Source: Hyposmocoma kahamanoa
Taxonomy: Eukaryota; Arthropoda; Insecta; Lepidoptera; Cosmopterigidae
Direction: 5' to 3'
DNA length: 64,000 nucleotides
Assembly (NCBI RefSeq): GCF_003589595.1
Contig: NW_020653750.1
Span: forward strand, 10,322,482-10,386,481
A program made the translations under genes and the position numbers. Below are positions 48,501 through 59,600 of this stretch, piece after piece. Below the pieces are notes generated by a model. The model made no database searches. It saw only the letters and a list, made by a program, of their open reading frames with translations, and was not told the origin of the DNA. The stretch's first letter is position 1. Each line of letters starts with the position of its first letter.

Positions 48501-49393
48501 AGTACTATAGACATAACTTATGACAATGGGTCCTCTATGGCGATAACTCGTACTTCACCTAGACCATCCACTGACTGTGTAACAAGATGAGTGTTACACC
48601 CGTTTGTGAAACAAATACCAGCCTCTGCGCCAGTCACCCTGAGACATAAGTTGAGAGGTCCCATGTGTCTAATTTCACCAGCACCTTTACCTTTCTAAAC
48701 CGGAGCGCAGTAATGCTCACATTACTGCTTGGCGGCAGAAATAGGTAAGGTGGCAGTACTAGGCAGTACTACCTTGGACGCACTCTTTTACAAGGAGTTC
48801 TGCTGCTACTAAATTTATCGATCAACATGTAAAGTGTCCACCGAAAGAATGATCAAAGTCACTTTGGTCACACAAGGAGAATTTTACTTTTAAATAATGA
48901 TGAAAAAGACGCGCACAAATACTAGCTGAAATAAAATCAATGCTGACATAAATGTATGTAACGCTATGTAATCCATTAAAAAAAAACATTTATAAATCAT
49001 TTTTGACTTTTCTACCATTTCGTCGCAACCATTTTTATGATTTAAACTAAAAGCTAATTTTTGAGGATTTCAATATCCTTATTAGCCTCTGACTAAGGCA
49101 AAATACGCTCAGCGGTTACCGAACTCGATGGTGGTATTAACTCAAAACTTATTATAAGTGACATTGATAATTCTCTCCCTGGTCTCTTCATGTGTGATCA
49201 GACAAAATCGAGTAATAAGGTAAGAAGCAGAAGATCGCTGTCGTATTTTTTGTGTATCGAAAAATCGAGCAAATCTACAGGCACCTGTGGATATTGTGTT
49301 ACGTATCCAACTAATTGGTGCGTTGGCGTTGCAGCGGCCGGCGCGGCCGGACAGCCAAGCACGACAGTGGCGGCCATCTCGGAGTGGCGGTGA
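36508..49393 (+). CDS. dco: casein kinase 1 delta/epsilon (discs overgrown/doubletime type), 8 coding exons
   Basis: Exons are 36508-36583, 36989-37099, 37806-37998, 40233-40375, 42938-43140, 46267-46426, 48417-48497 and 49335-49393. Every junction is GT-AG and in phase; the total is 1026 nt, 341 aa. The N-terminus [20 protein letters not shown] is diagnostic of CK1 delta/epsilon. Lys38 (AIKLE), the catalytic HRDIKPDN (Asp128), IDFG (Asp149) and [20 protein letters not shown] are all present, so the kinase should be active. In insects this serine/threonine kinase phosphorylates PERIOD and components of growth pathways. The start has a good context (caaaATGg). After the kinase domain (about residue 293) the tail is short: [20 protein letters not shown], then [20 protein letters not shown] and a few more residues. 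The last exon lies in a GC-rich island and alternative acceptors there would change the C-terminus, so exon 8 is the least certain part. dimm lies 4.1 kb upstream on the same strand. Confidence 0.92.
38886..39103 (-). mobile_element. SINE family A, full length, CK1 intron 3
   Basis: Reverse copy from an ATT-like tail to the head 'ggccacagaggcag'. Confidence 0.78.
39725..40045 (-). pseudogene. second, more decayed copy of the RNase H-region relic
   Basis: Nucleotide similarity to 19330-19420 is visible by eye (for example 'tgttcaagctacaatgccct' against 'gctcatttaagccacaatat' at the same place). It lies in CK1 intron 3. It is too decayed to give a frame. Confidence 0.45.
40119..40160. repeat. 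perfect fold-back, 19-bp arms, 4-nt loop
   Basis: 'gttctatactttgataagt' + ccct + its exact complement, in CK1 intron 3, 72 bases before exon 4. Confidence 0.95.
40434..40706 (-). mobile_element. tRNA-derived SINE family G, full length, CK1 intron 4
   Basis: Minus-strand head 'agagccgcggtagcctaata', B-box 'gtgggttcgaatctgggctc', then 'atgtgcgaaatttaatttgc' and the tail with 'attgagccagtgtggcggac'. Confidence 0.65.
40765..40862. repeat. family D repeat, CK1 intron 4
   Basis: 'gacctgtaaagggcccgaaa' followed by 'cgttggtttgtttgaaaaaa' and 'aaatccggaaaagtagttta'. Confidence 0.6.
41963..42279. mobile_element. hAT-like non-autonomous element, about 317 bp
   Basis: Bounded by direct copies of 'tatctaaag' (41954-41962 and 42280-42288). 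The left end 'catagtttcccaaaagtgg' and right end ('catagattctccaactattt' on the minus strand) are weak inverted repeats, and the left sub-terminal part resembles hAT ends. It lies in CK1 intron 4. No intact frame. Confidence 0.55.
43235..44430 (-). pseudogene. RTE-type non-LTR retrotransposon relic in CK1 intron 5
   Basis: On the minus strand a damaged RT reads [20 protein letters not shown], then [15 protein letters not shown] and [10 protein letters not shown] (43759-44085), the region around and after the RTE active site. The catalytic ADD has been lost by a small deletion ([11 protein letters not shown]). Lower coordinates continue with a TRLKWRW-like stretch, RR repeats and the usual RTE C-terminus in broken frames. 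A perfect 19-bp fold-back at 43757-43798 has altered the frame. Confidence 0.75.
43757..43798. repeat. perfect fold-back, 19-bp arms, 4-nt loop
   Basis: 'gattaagcaacagttgggc' + acgc + its exact complement, inside the RTE relic in CK1 intron 5. Confidence 0.95.
44494..44672 (+). repeat. 270-bp repeat family B, 5'-truncated, inside a SINE
   Basis: 'ggcacgtgggacttgtcaac' to 'cgtcccgtcacttggtatta'. The flanks on both sides look like the reverse tRNA-type SINE seen at 4043, so the insertion is nested. Confidence 0.6.
44802..44876 (+). repeat. tandem duplication of about 39 bp in CK1 intron 5
   Basis: 'acaaagaatcgtaacaaata' with 'aaaccca' before it occurs twice in direct succession. Confidence 0.8.
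44895..44970 (+). mobile_element. tRNA-like SINE head in CK1 intron 5
   Basis: 'gtagctcagttggttaagag' and 'cacgtgttcgagtatag'. The acceptor stem does not pair. Confidence 0.45.
45985..46095 (-). repeat. family I-related fragment, CK1 intron 5
   Basis: 'ctgtgaaccgatttcgatga' and 'ttgaaaggggttaactgagt' are the family I centre in reverse orientation. Confidence 0.45.
46550..46662. repeat. family D repeat, CK1 intron 6
   Basis: 'gaatggcctgaaaaagggct', then 'atccgcgatttagatccgaa'. Confidence 0.45.
46690..46856. mobile_element. palindromic MITE, about 165 bp, in CK1 intron 6
   Basis: The left arm 'gccaattactgaaaatcagg' and 'taacactaatg' are mirrored by 'cattagtgtta' and 'ctgatttgcagtaatcag' on the right. 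The fold-back structure is long and AT-rich; no target duplication was recognised. Confidence 0.55.
47466..47692 (+). mobile_element. SINE family A, full length, CK1 intron 6
   Basis: The best-preserved copy: 'cctccgtggccgaacggtta', 'ggttcgattcccgggccggg', body and an (ATTT)n/(ATT)n tail. Confidence 0.82.
47815..47987 (+). mobile_element. SINE family A, head-truncated, CK1 intron 6
   Basis: Starts at 'cggactgccacgcggaggtc' and runs through the body. It lies 120 bp after another copy in the same orientation. Confidence 0.75.
48620..48818 (-). repeat. 270-bp repeat family B, CK1 intron 7
   Basis: Reverse copy, truncated at the first third; 'cagtactaggcagtactacc' is a local duplication. Confidence 0.7.
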
Positions 49394-49600
49394 GGGAGCT
49401 CGGCGCCCCCCGCCCCCCCGCAGCGCTAACACCACTGAACCACGTTCGCATTGTGGCCCGCTGTGTGGCACGCTCTGCTCGGCCCGGCCGGTCCAACCGG
49501 CCTCGCACAACGCGGTTCCAAATGGACGACTTGTGTTCGCGAGCACAGCGCGCGCGACCTCCACAAAGCGAGGCGTCTGAACGCAGATTCCGTGTTTATG
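49330..49600. other. GC-rich island around the last CK1 exon
   Basis: A strongly GC-rich block in an AT-rich neighbourhood. It contains the preferred exon 8 (49335-49393). Because stop codons are rare here, several frames on both strands stay open for 65-160 codons, and these are probably shadows. Other AG acceptors inside the block would give alternative tails for the kinase. Confidence 0.6.
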
Positions 49601-52445
49601 TAAGAAAAATTTTGTATGCATTCATGTTAACGTTCATATATTGTAAATTATTTAATTTTAGACTAAGTGAGATGACGAATGGGCCGTGGACTAATTAAAA
49701 AGGAGTAACGTTCTCGTCGTTTCGATGTGACTCATATAAGCATAGCTAAAATTAGGCCTACCCGTGCAACCATTGTACTTCATGCTCAGTTATATTTAGA
49801 TGTAAGAATCTTCGTTTAGAATAAATTCGTTTGAACACCGACTCGGTTGGATTGACAGTTCCAAGCGATTAATTACGTCAAAGAAATTAGCTTCAAATGT
49901 AAATACTCCCAAATTGATTTGCGTAAGCAATGACATTTGTTTAAAATCAGTCGGATTACTTGTTTCAACTGTTTCTGAGAAAATCGCAACGATTAAAGAT
50001 GTGTTCAAATACATTTCTTTTTTTTTTTTGTAATAAATCTGTATAAATTAGTTTAAAAAATGTGCAATATTTTTCGTGCTTATCCTTTATTAGTCTTTAG
50101 TTGTGATTATACCAACTTACGGGCTAAAGGTTTTCGCTTATATACTGTTCGGTAACGGTCCAAGACGAAACATCTAGAAATGGGCTTTGAGTCGACACTT
50201 GAAATACACCGATACGTGTGTGTATAAGGCATCGCGCTGTTTTGTTTTTTTTTCCTATAGTCTTCAGTCGAGGCGCTGTGGGTCGTGTCAGATCGGTATA
50301 TATGAGCGAAGACTTTTAAAGTTACGTCTTCCATGTTTATTTATGCCAAATCAGTCTAACTGAAGGATCGCTCCACTCAAACTGATTTGTATAGCTGATG
50401 AGCAAGGATACGTCCTTTTTTATATTGAAACATTTTTTGCTTACTTCTTTCCATTGACATGAAAATAAGATGCAAAGATTGCGCACGATTGTTTTCATTT
50501 CCAGCCACTGCCATAGTTTAACTAGGTAAGTTCGCTTTTGTCTTCGCATTGTAATAGAGAAACTGTCTTTTATGGCATTTGGTTTCAATAATTGTTAATT
50601 CTTATAAAGAATAAATAGATAAACATTCCTTTGAGTACTTTCTATGTTTCAATTGACTTCTGACCATTTAAAAGTTTTGATCTCATGTAAATTACCAAAA
50701 TCTGCATATGTCCTTCCTTTGTTTACCAGTACGCTGGATTGGTTACCATTTGTCTATCATGCAATAGTGATATTAAATTATTTATATCAGCTTTGTGATC
50801 CATCTCGGCGCGTCTTAAACGTTAAAAATGTCTGTAAATACTGTTGTGAGTCCTATACCTATGTTTTATAATATCGTACAGATATCTCGGGTGTGTGATT
50901 TTTTTCGCTTCACAAAATGTTCGTTGACTGGAATGGACCATCCATCTCTAATATGACTGAGAATTAGGTTCAATTTTGTGTGTAAATATAAATATAAGTT
51001 TGTGTTAAGAATGTGCATCGTAAACAAAACGGGGTTAATATGTAATCCTGTTGTCGATAAGTGTAAGGTTTTAGTTTTGTTTTCGATATTGTATTCATTA
51101 ATTAATGATTTTGTTTGGAATCCAGCACCTCAGTTATTATCTATAAATTGCGACTTTATAAAGGGAAAATCTTTATAAACACTTTTCAGTAATACGTTTC
51201 GACTGTTGCTTGTTCATAAGCGTGCTTATAAGCTTCTTTAGCTTATGTATTCGAAGAAATTTAAGTTCTTAGACCACAGGGTATTAAATAGCATTTGTAC
51301 ATGTATATGCATTGTGTTGCTTGACTTCTGTCAATGTGATGATCAACGTCGCCATTGTTCAGGTAACTGTCGCCGAGTGCCAAGTGGTATGTTACGCACG
51401 GCGTAGTCTAATGTAGTTATTGCAATGTTTATTTGATCTGCTGGGTTTAATATCTTCCCAAACAAGTTTTAATGATATTGTGTTACTAATTCTTATGGAG
51501 TTATGTTAATTAAATGTATGTTAGAAAGTTATTGTGTCCAAATACTTGGGAATGGCAGTGTGGTCGGGTCGCGGTATGGAGCACGTCGCTTGTGGCCTTG
51601 TACCAACGCCGACTCGTGTACCGCTTCGAGGCGCGAACTTCGTAGCTTGCTCCTAACTTTTAAGTGTATGCTCTATCCGACGAAAGACTTTATGGACTTA
51701 ATTTTGTATATAATAGTTGTAAGAAGTATTACATAAGCCGACACTGTTTTTTACAATATCCTAGGTAATGGAAATAAATACATACATAACTGTTGTAGTT
51801 TAATGTCATTAATTATTTTGCTGTTATTCTACACTCGCATCGAATTGTGTCGCTGGGTACCACTAAGGCTCAATTTATATTGCGGCGGAACGGAATGGAA
51901 GCGAATTTTTATAACGATATTGTATTGTATCAGTGAAAGATTTTGGCTCGTATCTACTTTGTATGCTACGCAGTTGACCATACAGTTCATTATGCTATGT
52001 ACAATGCCGTTACATTAATTCGCTTCCATTCCGTTCCGCCGCAATATAAATCGAGCCTACCTCTTTGGTATAGAACTGTATTCGATTTACTCGAGTCTGC
52101 TTCAAAAGATCTTGAAACTTTTAATAGTTCTTACCGATTTTAACATTAGAGGAGAAATCGAACTGGCTTATTCTAAATTGTTCAAAGGATTTTATCCCTC
52201 CAAAGGCAAGAAAAATGCACTCTTACAATTTTGACATAGTAATGTTTTTGTAGATTTTCCACAATTTTATCTTATGTAACAATGTTTCTTTCTTTTCATA
52301 TACATTTTTCTCCTGTATGCTAGCCTGTATAGCTTAGCATATTATGCATTATATCTATATGCAAATTGTTAAGCTTACATTGTTTCCTATGTCCAGAACG
52401 GTATGTATTAATTCCTTTGGCACAATAAACTGAGTAAAACGAAAT
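49394..52445 (+). other. candidate long 3' UTR of the CK1 gene
   Basis: This 3 kb between the kinase stop and the first clear repeats has no host exon. It has AATAAA hexamers at 50610-50615, 51773-51778 and 52424-52429, any of which could end the transcript. A hairpin MITE lies at 51867-52057. The extent is inferred from position and would need RNA evidence. Confidence 0.35.
51867..52057. mobile_element. 191-bp hairpin MITE, Harbinger-like flanks
   Basis: Arms of about 45 bp are nearly perfect inverted copies (GGCTCAATTTATATTGCGGC and GGCTCGATTTATATTGCGGC, both continuing GGAACGGAATGGAAGCGAA). Flanks are TAA and TAC, close to a TWA duplication. It lies in the candidate 3' UTR of the kinase gene. 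Confidence 0.75.
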
Positions 52446-53190
52446 TTTCTTTTTATTGTATGATACTTTTGTATTTGTGGACATATTACGTACACTAAAA
52501 ATCAGGGATGGTATTATATATTATCGTTTAATTCAGTAAATCGCCCCGTGCTTATGGTGTGGTCTACTATTCAACTGTAATGTCCGTTGAAAACGCCACT
52601 TTTATTCCAAACATTTGCTTCCAAAGACGATGAAGATACTATGATACTTTATATAGTAACATCGTTTCCTTACAATCCAATAAACCACCAGTACAAAGCA
52701 AACCGCGAAGAATAGTATATTTCTCCTACCTGATGGGTATGATAACGTCTTCAAACTACTCTTATTTGTAACAAAAGAGGACATACATATTTTACGTCCT
52801 CGTGGAGTGTGTCCGGAGCGGGGCTGAAGGCTTCAGCTGGGCGTCAAATTCACTTGTCAATACTAAGTGTACTCACACTGTATGTGTAGCAGCATACTGG
52901 CCATAACCCTACATCCAAAGTTGCCAGAGCGCTGTACCGAATGGTACAAAAATATATATAAAAAAAATTAAAATAGGCTTTATTTGACATGCATACATTT
53001 CAAACAAAACAAAAAAAATAATAAAAATAAGTTCAATTAAAATAAAAAGAAGCATAAAAAATACAAATAAAAAAACAGCATGTCAAAAGGATCCATGACC
53101 CAGGCTCGCTGTTATTCTGTCATGGTCAAATATATTTAGTTACATGTAACATACAAAACAAAAATCAAAATTAAAATAACCGTAGACATT
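52446..53190. other. intergenic DNA between convergent CK1 and DCXR-like genes
   Basis: AT-rich. At 52955-53060 the minus strand reads AATAAAgcctattttaattt followed by T-rich DNA, which resembles the 3' end of a retrotransposed sequence. Otherwise nothing was recognised. Confidence 0.35.
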
Positions 53191-53191
53191 A

Positions 53192-53352
53192 GGACCGGGA
53201 GAAATATTTGTATGGCCTACATTTATTTCTCTCGTGAGTTTGGGTGTCATTTGTGGTTGTCTATGTGTATGTCCATGGCACCCGCGACACAGGGTTTCCC
53301 ATCTCTTATTAGTTTGTGGGGTTTCCCTAGTGCGGGGCTATGTTGAGTGGTG
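53192..53352 (+). mobile_element. SINE family A, 5'-truncated, downstream of DCXR
   Basis: Starts at 'gaccgggagaaatatttgta'. The segment 'gggtttccc' is duplicated with a short insert between the two copies. Confidence 0.72.
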
Positions 53353-53523
53353 CGATTGCCCTAAAGTTATCTGATAAACAAATCCATTATTCCCACTAGT
53401 TTTGTTGTACAGTTTACAGAACAACTGGTACTTTTTTCCCCATTTGTTCTGTTAAGAAATCGGCAGTTTTCTCTCTCACTAGTTCTGTGTATATTAATAC
53501 TCGCGGATAGCCAAAGGAACCGT

Positions 53524-53529
53524 TTTATT
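53524..53529 (-). terminator. candidate poly(A) signal of the DCXR-like gene
   Basis: AATAAA on the minus strand, about 160 bases after the stop codon at 53689-53691. Position and sequence fit a cleavage/polyadenylation signal; no transcript evidence is available. Confidence 0.4.
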
Positions 53530-53688
53530 TCATTAAAATTATGACATTAAGGAAACCCCCTACAGTATCATAAGAGTATTGTGTAGCAGTAGTAATTTGT
53601 ATAAAATAATATGTTCATGGTTTATAACGTGCGTAGGTACTTCGCGACATTCCTCGTTGTTCCTTTTCCGTAACGTTGCAATTTCGGA

Positions 53689-56600
53689 TTACGTAGCCAG
53701 AAAACCACCATCCACAGGCAGGTGAACGCCACTGATCATTCTCGCATCATCGCTTAGCAGAAATAGAACGGCATTTACAACTTCGTGCACTTCACCAAAT
53801 CTGGAATGAATGAACATTGAATATTATGCTATAATTCAATCAATCATGATATTAATGACTTTAGGCCCATAGTAGTAGGCGTTAAGTTCAATCCCGTAGT
53901 CATAAAGGAATTACTTATAATCAGCGAGTCCGTAGAGGGATGTCATTTCTCTTTATCGATTTTTTTAAGTTAAATAGTAAGTAACATTTGACCTCCATCT
54001 CACTTGTAGCTTGATTTTGATTGCCTCTCCCGATCGGAAAGTACGTCCCTTCCGAGTCGAGGCGCATAACTGCGATTCACAACCGGCCGATTGGAAACAT
54101 GACATTTCAAATCAGAACAATAGTTGATTTAACTCACAAATTAGAAAGATATAATAGGAATCAGGATCATCTTTTCGCTCGGAAACCAATCTGATTTCGA
54201 GATTACCCGATCGGGTCGATTAAATTTGAATTAAAATCAGTATGCTGATGGAAAGTGATGATGAGGTCGACGATGGAGCTACACTTAAATAATGCCTATT
54301 CCCTCTCGCCTTGAAAGGCCCAAATTATAAAATAAGCCGTGGTAACCTAATGGTTTGATTTACTGCCTCTCAAGCAGAGGTTATAGGTTCGAGTCCGGGC
54401 TCTCTCATTCGGCATCTCTGAGGTTTTCGGAATTTATGTACGAAATTTAACGTGAAATTTAATTTGAAATTTAGTGATGAGCCTTTCGGGGAAGAAAAAC
54501 ATCGTGATGAAATGATTATCACTAATTTCAGGTTTCTTACCACGGTATGACTTCTTTTTATTTTCCCGATATTTCGAGAGTAGACAGATATGTCTGCTCT
54601 TAAAGCTGTCATCTGCCACCGTCCAGCCAATCCGTGACCATGGAGCGTGTGACCGTTCGGAAATATCGGGAAAATAAAAACATGTCATACCGTGGTAAGA
54701 AACCTGAAATTAGTGATAATCTTTTAGTGAATAACCACGAAAGCCTTGAAATCTATATCGCGATGAAAGTATATCCGTTTGAATTTACCAACTCGGGAAA
54801 CAAGTGTTAATAATAATAATAACAATAACAACAACAAGGACAACAACGATAATGATAATAATAATAATAAGTTTGTTTATTTTCTTACCACAATATAGGT
54901 ACCTACATTGATTATAATGACAAGCACTATACATAAAAAAAGAAATAATTATATTATGGGAGACTGCTGCCTAAACTAGACGTATTTCAGGTCTGTATTT
55001 CAGGAATTTTGTAAGGCAAAATCAGCAACACGAATAATAATTATTGCAATTATGTGCAAGTTTCAATATAAATTCACCACAAGACAATTGAATCTATATT
55101 AAAAAAAAATTAAGTTTGCCCCTTTTGTCCATTATTATTCACCCTATTGCTATAAAATACGTTAGTTTTTGTACCCAGAAGTGAAAGTTTCCAAAGTATT
55201 AGATCCCACTATCGGGCATGGTTTTCCTCTAAGGATAGGGTTAAGGCCATTAATAGCAGAGCTGAAGGACAAGCACTGCTACTTTTATACAAATCCTTGT
55301 GAATTTTATTTTGGTAGGTACATATCTACTAGAATTACTTCTACTACTTTAGTCTATTTTTAGTAAAAAATTTAAGGAATAAGTCTTATAATAAACAATC
55401 AACGAAATAGTCAAATTCGATTCTTAATTAAATAACAAAATATGATGTGTTTGCCACCTGTGTTCATAAACGAAGGTCGATTTAAGTCGTTCTCGTCGCC
55501 TTCGTTTGCTAGGATGTATTTATAATCGAAGTTGGACACACAACTCACACACACACACAACATTGACGTATCTTGTTCATCAAAAATGTGTAGCCTGATG
55601 TGCCGACGTCCGTAGTTTGCATTTATTCAAACGAAGCACATCCATTGCATCATGCACTACAATCTATGCCCCAGAATGCCTGATATTTTTTCGGGCTCAA
55701 TTTATAAATTCTTAGGTAACAACGTTTAAGGAAAGTAAAATAAGAATATTCTATAGATGTATTGTGTAACTGGTTTCCTCAATTCGACATCGTGCGCCTA
55801 TTTTGCGTATGGCTAAGTTAGTTATGGTTTGGAGTTTTTAAAAAGGATATATATATAGATAATAAGTATTAAAACAAGGAAAATAACTGCCAATTCTTGA
55901 CAGTCGTCCCAAAACAAAGTGACAAATCCCATAATATAAGAGGAAATGTAGGTGGTATACTTACAAGGTTATTTGTAAAATACTGTCAACCCCGCAGAAC
56001 TATATTACTAACACCTGTTAATAATAGGGGTTAAAGTATGAAATTGCCGATTTGTACCGAAAATCTAAATTGTTTATTTTTTAAATTTTTAACAAATTTA
56101 TTTAATCAAAATAGTTGCCATTATTATCTATACATTGCTGCCATCTAATGGGAAGGTTATTAATGCCTTTGCGATAGAACTCCGACGATCTAGACTGCAC
56201 AAACTGTGTGAAAGCATTTTGTACTGCCTCCTGGGAAGAAAACTTCTTGTCACGTAGATAATTGTCCAAATCACGAAAAAAATGGTAGTCCGTTGGAGCA
56301 AGGTCTGGTGAATACGGAGGATGACGAATGGTTTCTAACTGCAGTTCCTGAAGAGTCAAAATGGTTTCTCGTGCTGTGTGAGGTCTCGCGTTGTCGTGGA
56401 GCAAAAATGGTGAAGATCGATTCATGAGTCGGGGCTGTTTTACTGCTAGTTTTGTCAACATGGTTCGGAGTTCGGCACAATAGACATCTGCCGTTATTGC
56501 TTGACCAGATCGGAGAAAACTATAGTGAATAACACCATGCTGAGACCACCAAACAGTTACCATTACCTTGTTATTGGTAAGTTTTGCTTTAGGACACTGT

Positions 56601-59600
56601 TGTGGCATTTGACCTGGGGTCAGCCATTGCATTTTTCTTTTCCGGTTATCATAAAGAATCCACTTTTCATCACATGTTACAATTCGATCCAATATTCCTT
56701 CATTTCTGTACCGGTTCAACAAGGCAACACAAGTTTCAACACGCGTTTCTTTCTGCAGATCAGTCAAATCATGAGGCACCCATTTTTCATATTTTTTAAT
56801 TTTATTGATTTGACGCAAGTGAGTCAATATTGTGGGTAAGGTAACGTTAAACCATGCTGCTAATTCCTGGGTAGTTTGACTAGGATCGGCTTCTACTATC
56901 TCTCTTAATTCATCGTTATTCACCTGTGTGGGCGGTCTTCCTCGTGGCTCGTTCTTTAAGTCGAAATTTCCATCACGAAAGCGTTTAAACCAAAATCGCA
57001 CGGTGCGTTCATTAGTAGACCCCTCTCCAAACGCAGCATTGATATTGCGGGCTGTTTCTGCCGCGTTAGTTCCGCGTCGGAACTCGTATTCAAAAATCAC
57101 TCGAATTTTCGCAGTATCCATCTTTCTTGTCTAAATTGAATAACAAAAACAATTGAAAGTCGATATTCAAATGTTTCAAATTTAAAAAAAATAAAATCAC
57201 AGAAACCATTTGAAAAAAGTTTCATTCGAAAACCTCAAACCATGAAGATTCTATGAAAATTCAAAGAACCTATTGCAATAAAACGGCAATTTCATACTTT
57301 AACCCCTAATATATATATAATACAACAACTTTTGTTCCATGTCTTTTAGTAGTTCATCAGATTTTACTTTCGCACAAAAATAAAAATAGGTAGGTATGTT
57401 CAAAGCTTAACAAATCGCAGGTTTCTCAATGATCCTACTTTATGATTTGTTCTCGAAAGGAAGTATGGGAAAGGTGTATGAGATGATCCTTGGACGTAAG
57501 ATGGTCCTTTTCAATTGTAGCGAAACTAGTAACGTCATCTAGATATTTTCTTCAGTAAAAAGTAGGCCTCAATGCCCTCTCATCAGTCAATTCGTTATAG
57601 CGATGTGAGTGACGAGTTCATTTTTGTGGAAAAGAACAAAAATTGTGTGAGTTTGATCTAAGGTAAAGTTGATTAAAAAGTTAGGCAACTTCCATTCTAA
57701 GGTACGCCTTATGTCATTATAAAGACGGGCTAAAGGTAAAAATAAAGGGTCTGTCAGTTCAATGAAATATTTAGGTGAAAAAAAAAACTGTTTTCATCAG
57801 ATGCGTTAAACAGGAAATCGAGGTCGTAAAAAGTACATTAAAGATGTGGAGACGAGGATGGATAGCAACTTGCCATAAAAAACAATATCGCCCACCCTTA
57901 GGTAGCTGTAAAGTATAAATTAATTAGGATTATTTCTTCTCGAAGTTCCGTAACTGTTGTTTCATATACCTAGATTACATAAGTGATGACTTTGTAAAGT
58001 CTATAAAGTTGTTGTTTTCATTTGTTTCTACCAAAACATAGAAATTTTCCTAAATAGAGGCAAAGTGATTCCCTGGGTCATGTTGCCCATACCTTTAGTA
58101 GGGTTTTAAAAATATTCAAATATAATAATGAAAGATAAAAAAATAAAACGTTTTTAGTAAGGCAACACGTAAATAGATACATTTTCTATCATTCAACGCT
58201 TTTACATCTGCTTTAAGCTGAATATTCTTTAAGGGGATCATCTGGTACAGCTTTCCCCTAATGTTTTAGCACTGATTTTTATTTTATAATATGAAAATTA
58301 CAGATTCAGCTTCTCTATTCGTATGTTATTGTATGTACGGACAACGGCACATCAGACTACACATTTTTGTTCGAAAATCGCCTCCAGTGCAACGGAACAA
58401 GATACGTCAATGTGTAGCTTGATGTGCTGCCGTGTGTACATCAACGCCAACAAGAGAAATAACCTTGATAAAAATGTGATAACTGCCATCTGTTGGTCTT
58501 TCCAAATATTATTACAATCGCATCGCGGGTTTACTCAGTACCATCTATTGCTCGAATAAGCGGAGTTATGAGTGCGACATTCCTTTGTAGAGATTAGGTA
58601 TCCTGTACTAGTATAGTATTATACACAGACCACATATTATATTAATATTATTACAAACCTTCCCAATGGAATTTTGGCGAGTAATTTTTCTGCCTTCGCA
58701 GGGTCAGTCAACCAAACTTTCCGGCCCAATTCAGTCAGGACAACAGTTGGGTTGATCGTGTTAACTCTGATGCCGTGGGGGCCTAGCTCTAACGCCATTA
58801 CTCTTGTCATCGCATCCACTGCGCCTTTTGAAGCGCAATACGCAACATGATCTTGAAGAGCCGCCTGTAAAACCAAAGGTCAATTAGTTCAAATGATATG
58901 ACTACATAAATAATAATTTACGTAATATCGTATTTGACATCACATTTTTCAACACACTCGATCAGTTAGTTTATTTATTTTCCTTAATAATAGTGATTGT
59001 GTTGGAAAAAATATATTATAAAACCTTATATCAAATCAATAAGAGACCGAACATAATACACAAATTGCACTGCGGGGGCACTAAGAGACCCGGGGGCTCA
59101 AACCGGCATTCAGAGGACGAATTAAAAGAAACGAGCGCTAAGCATCAGGCGATTTTTCGAAGTTAATTTTATGTATTCCAATTTTAAAGCATCATTTCAA
59201 CATAAAATCAGATTGTTAACGAGTTATCGGCGTTATTATTGAAGAGCTCATAATCAACACTCAATATTAACAAGTCATTATGAAAAAAAAAAAATGTTTA
59301 AGATAAGTAAATACGCTTTATTGCTCACATACAAGATTAACTTGGAACTAATGATAATGTAACGTAGAGATGGGTAGTGAATTAAAACCCAATCAACCCG
59401 CCCGGATTTTAAAATTACTTTCTAGTTCAAAATTAATTTTCTTTTAATTATTAATTATTCAAATTCAATATTTTTATTCAATTATTTTTAATTATTCAAA
59501 TTTAAAGCCTTTTTCTATTAATAATACTTAGTTTATAGATTTTTTATAATTGAGTTTCATCTCCGGAAAGATCCTCATTTTCTTACCATAGCTATAAAAT

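Larger units (their letters stand above)
55963..57352 (+). mobile_element. inverted-end family copy split by mariner
   Basis: The left piece 55963-56023 ('aaggttatttgtaaaatact', 'gcagaactatattactaaca') and right piece 57310-57352 ('acaacaacttttgttccatg') together give the continuous family terminus. The mariner 56024-57309 sits between them at a TA. Confidence 0.65.

Noticed and set aside
49142..49621. 159 codon open frame on the minus strand
   Set aside because: Stop-poor shadow of the GC-rich island containing the last CK1 exon. It has no motif and its ends are AT-rich, low-quality protein.
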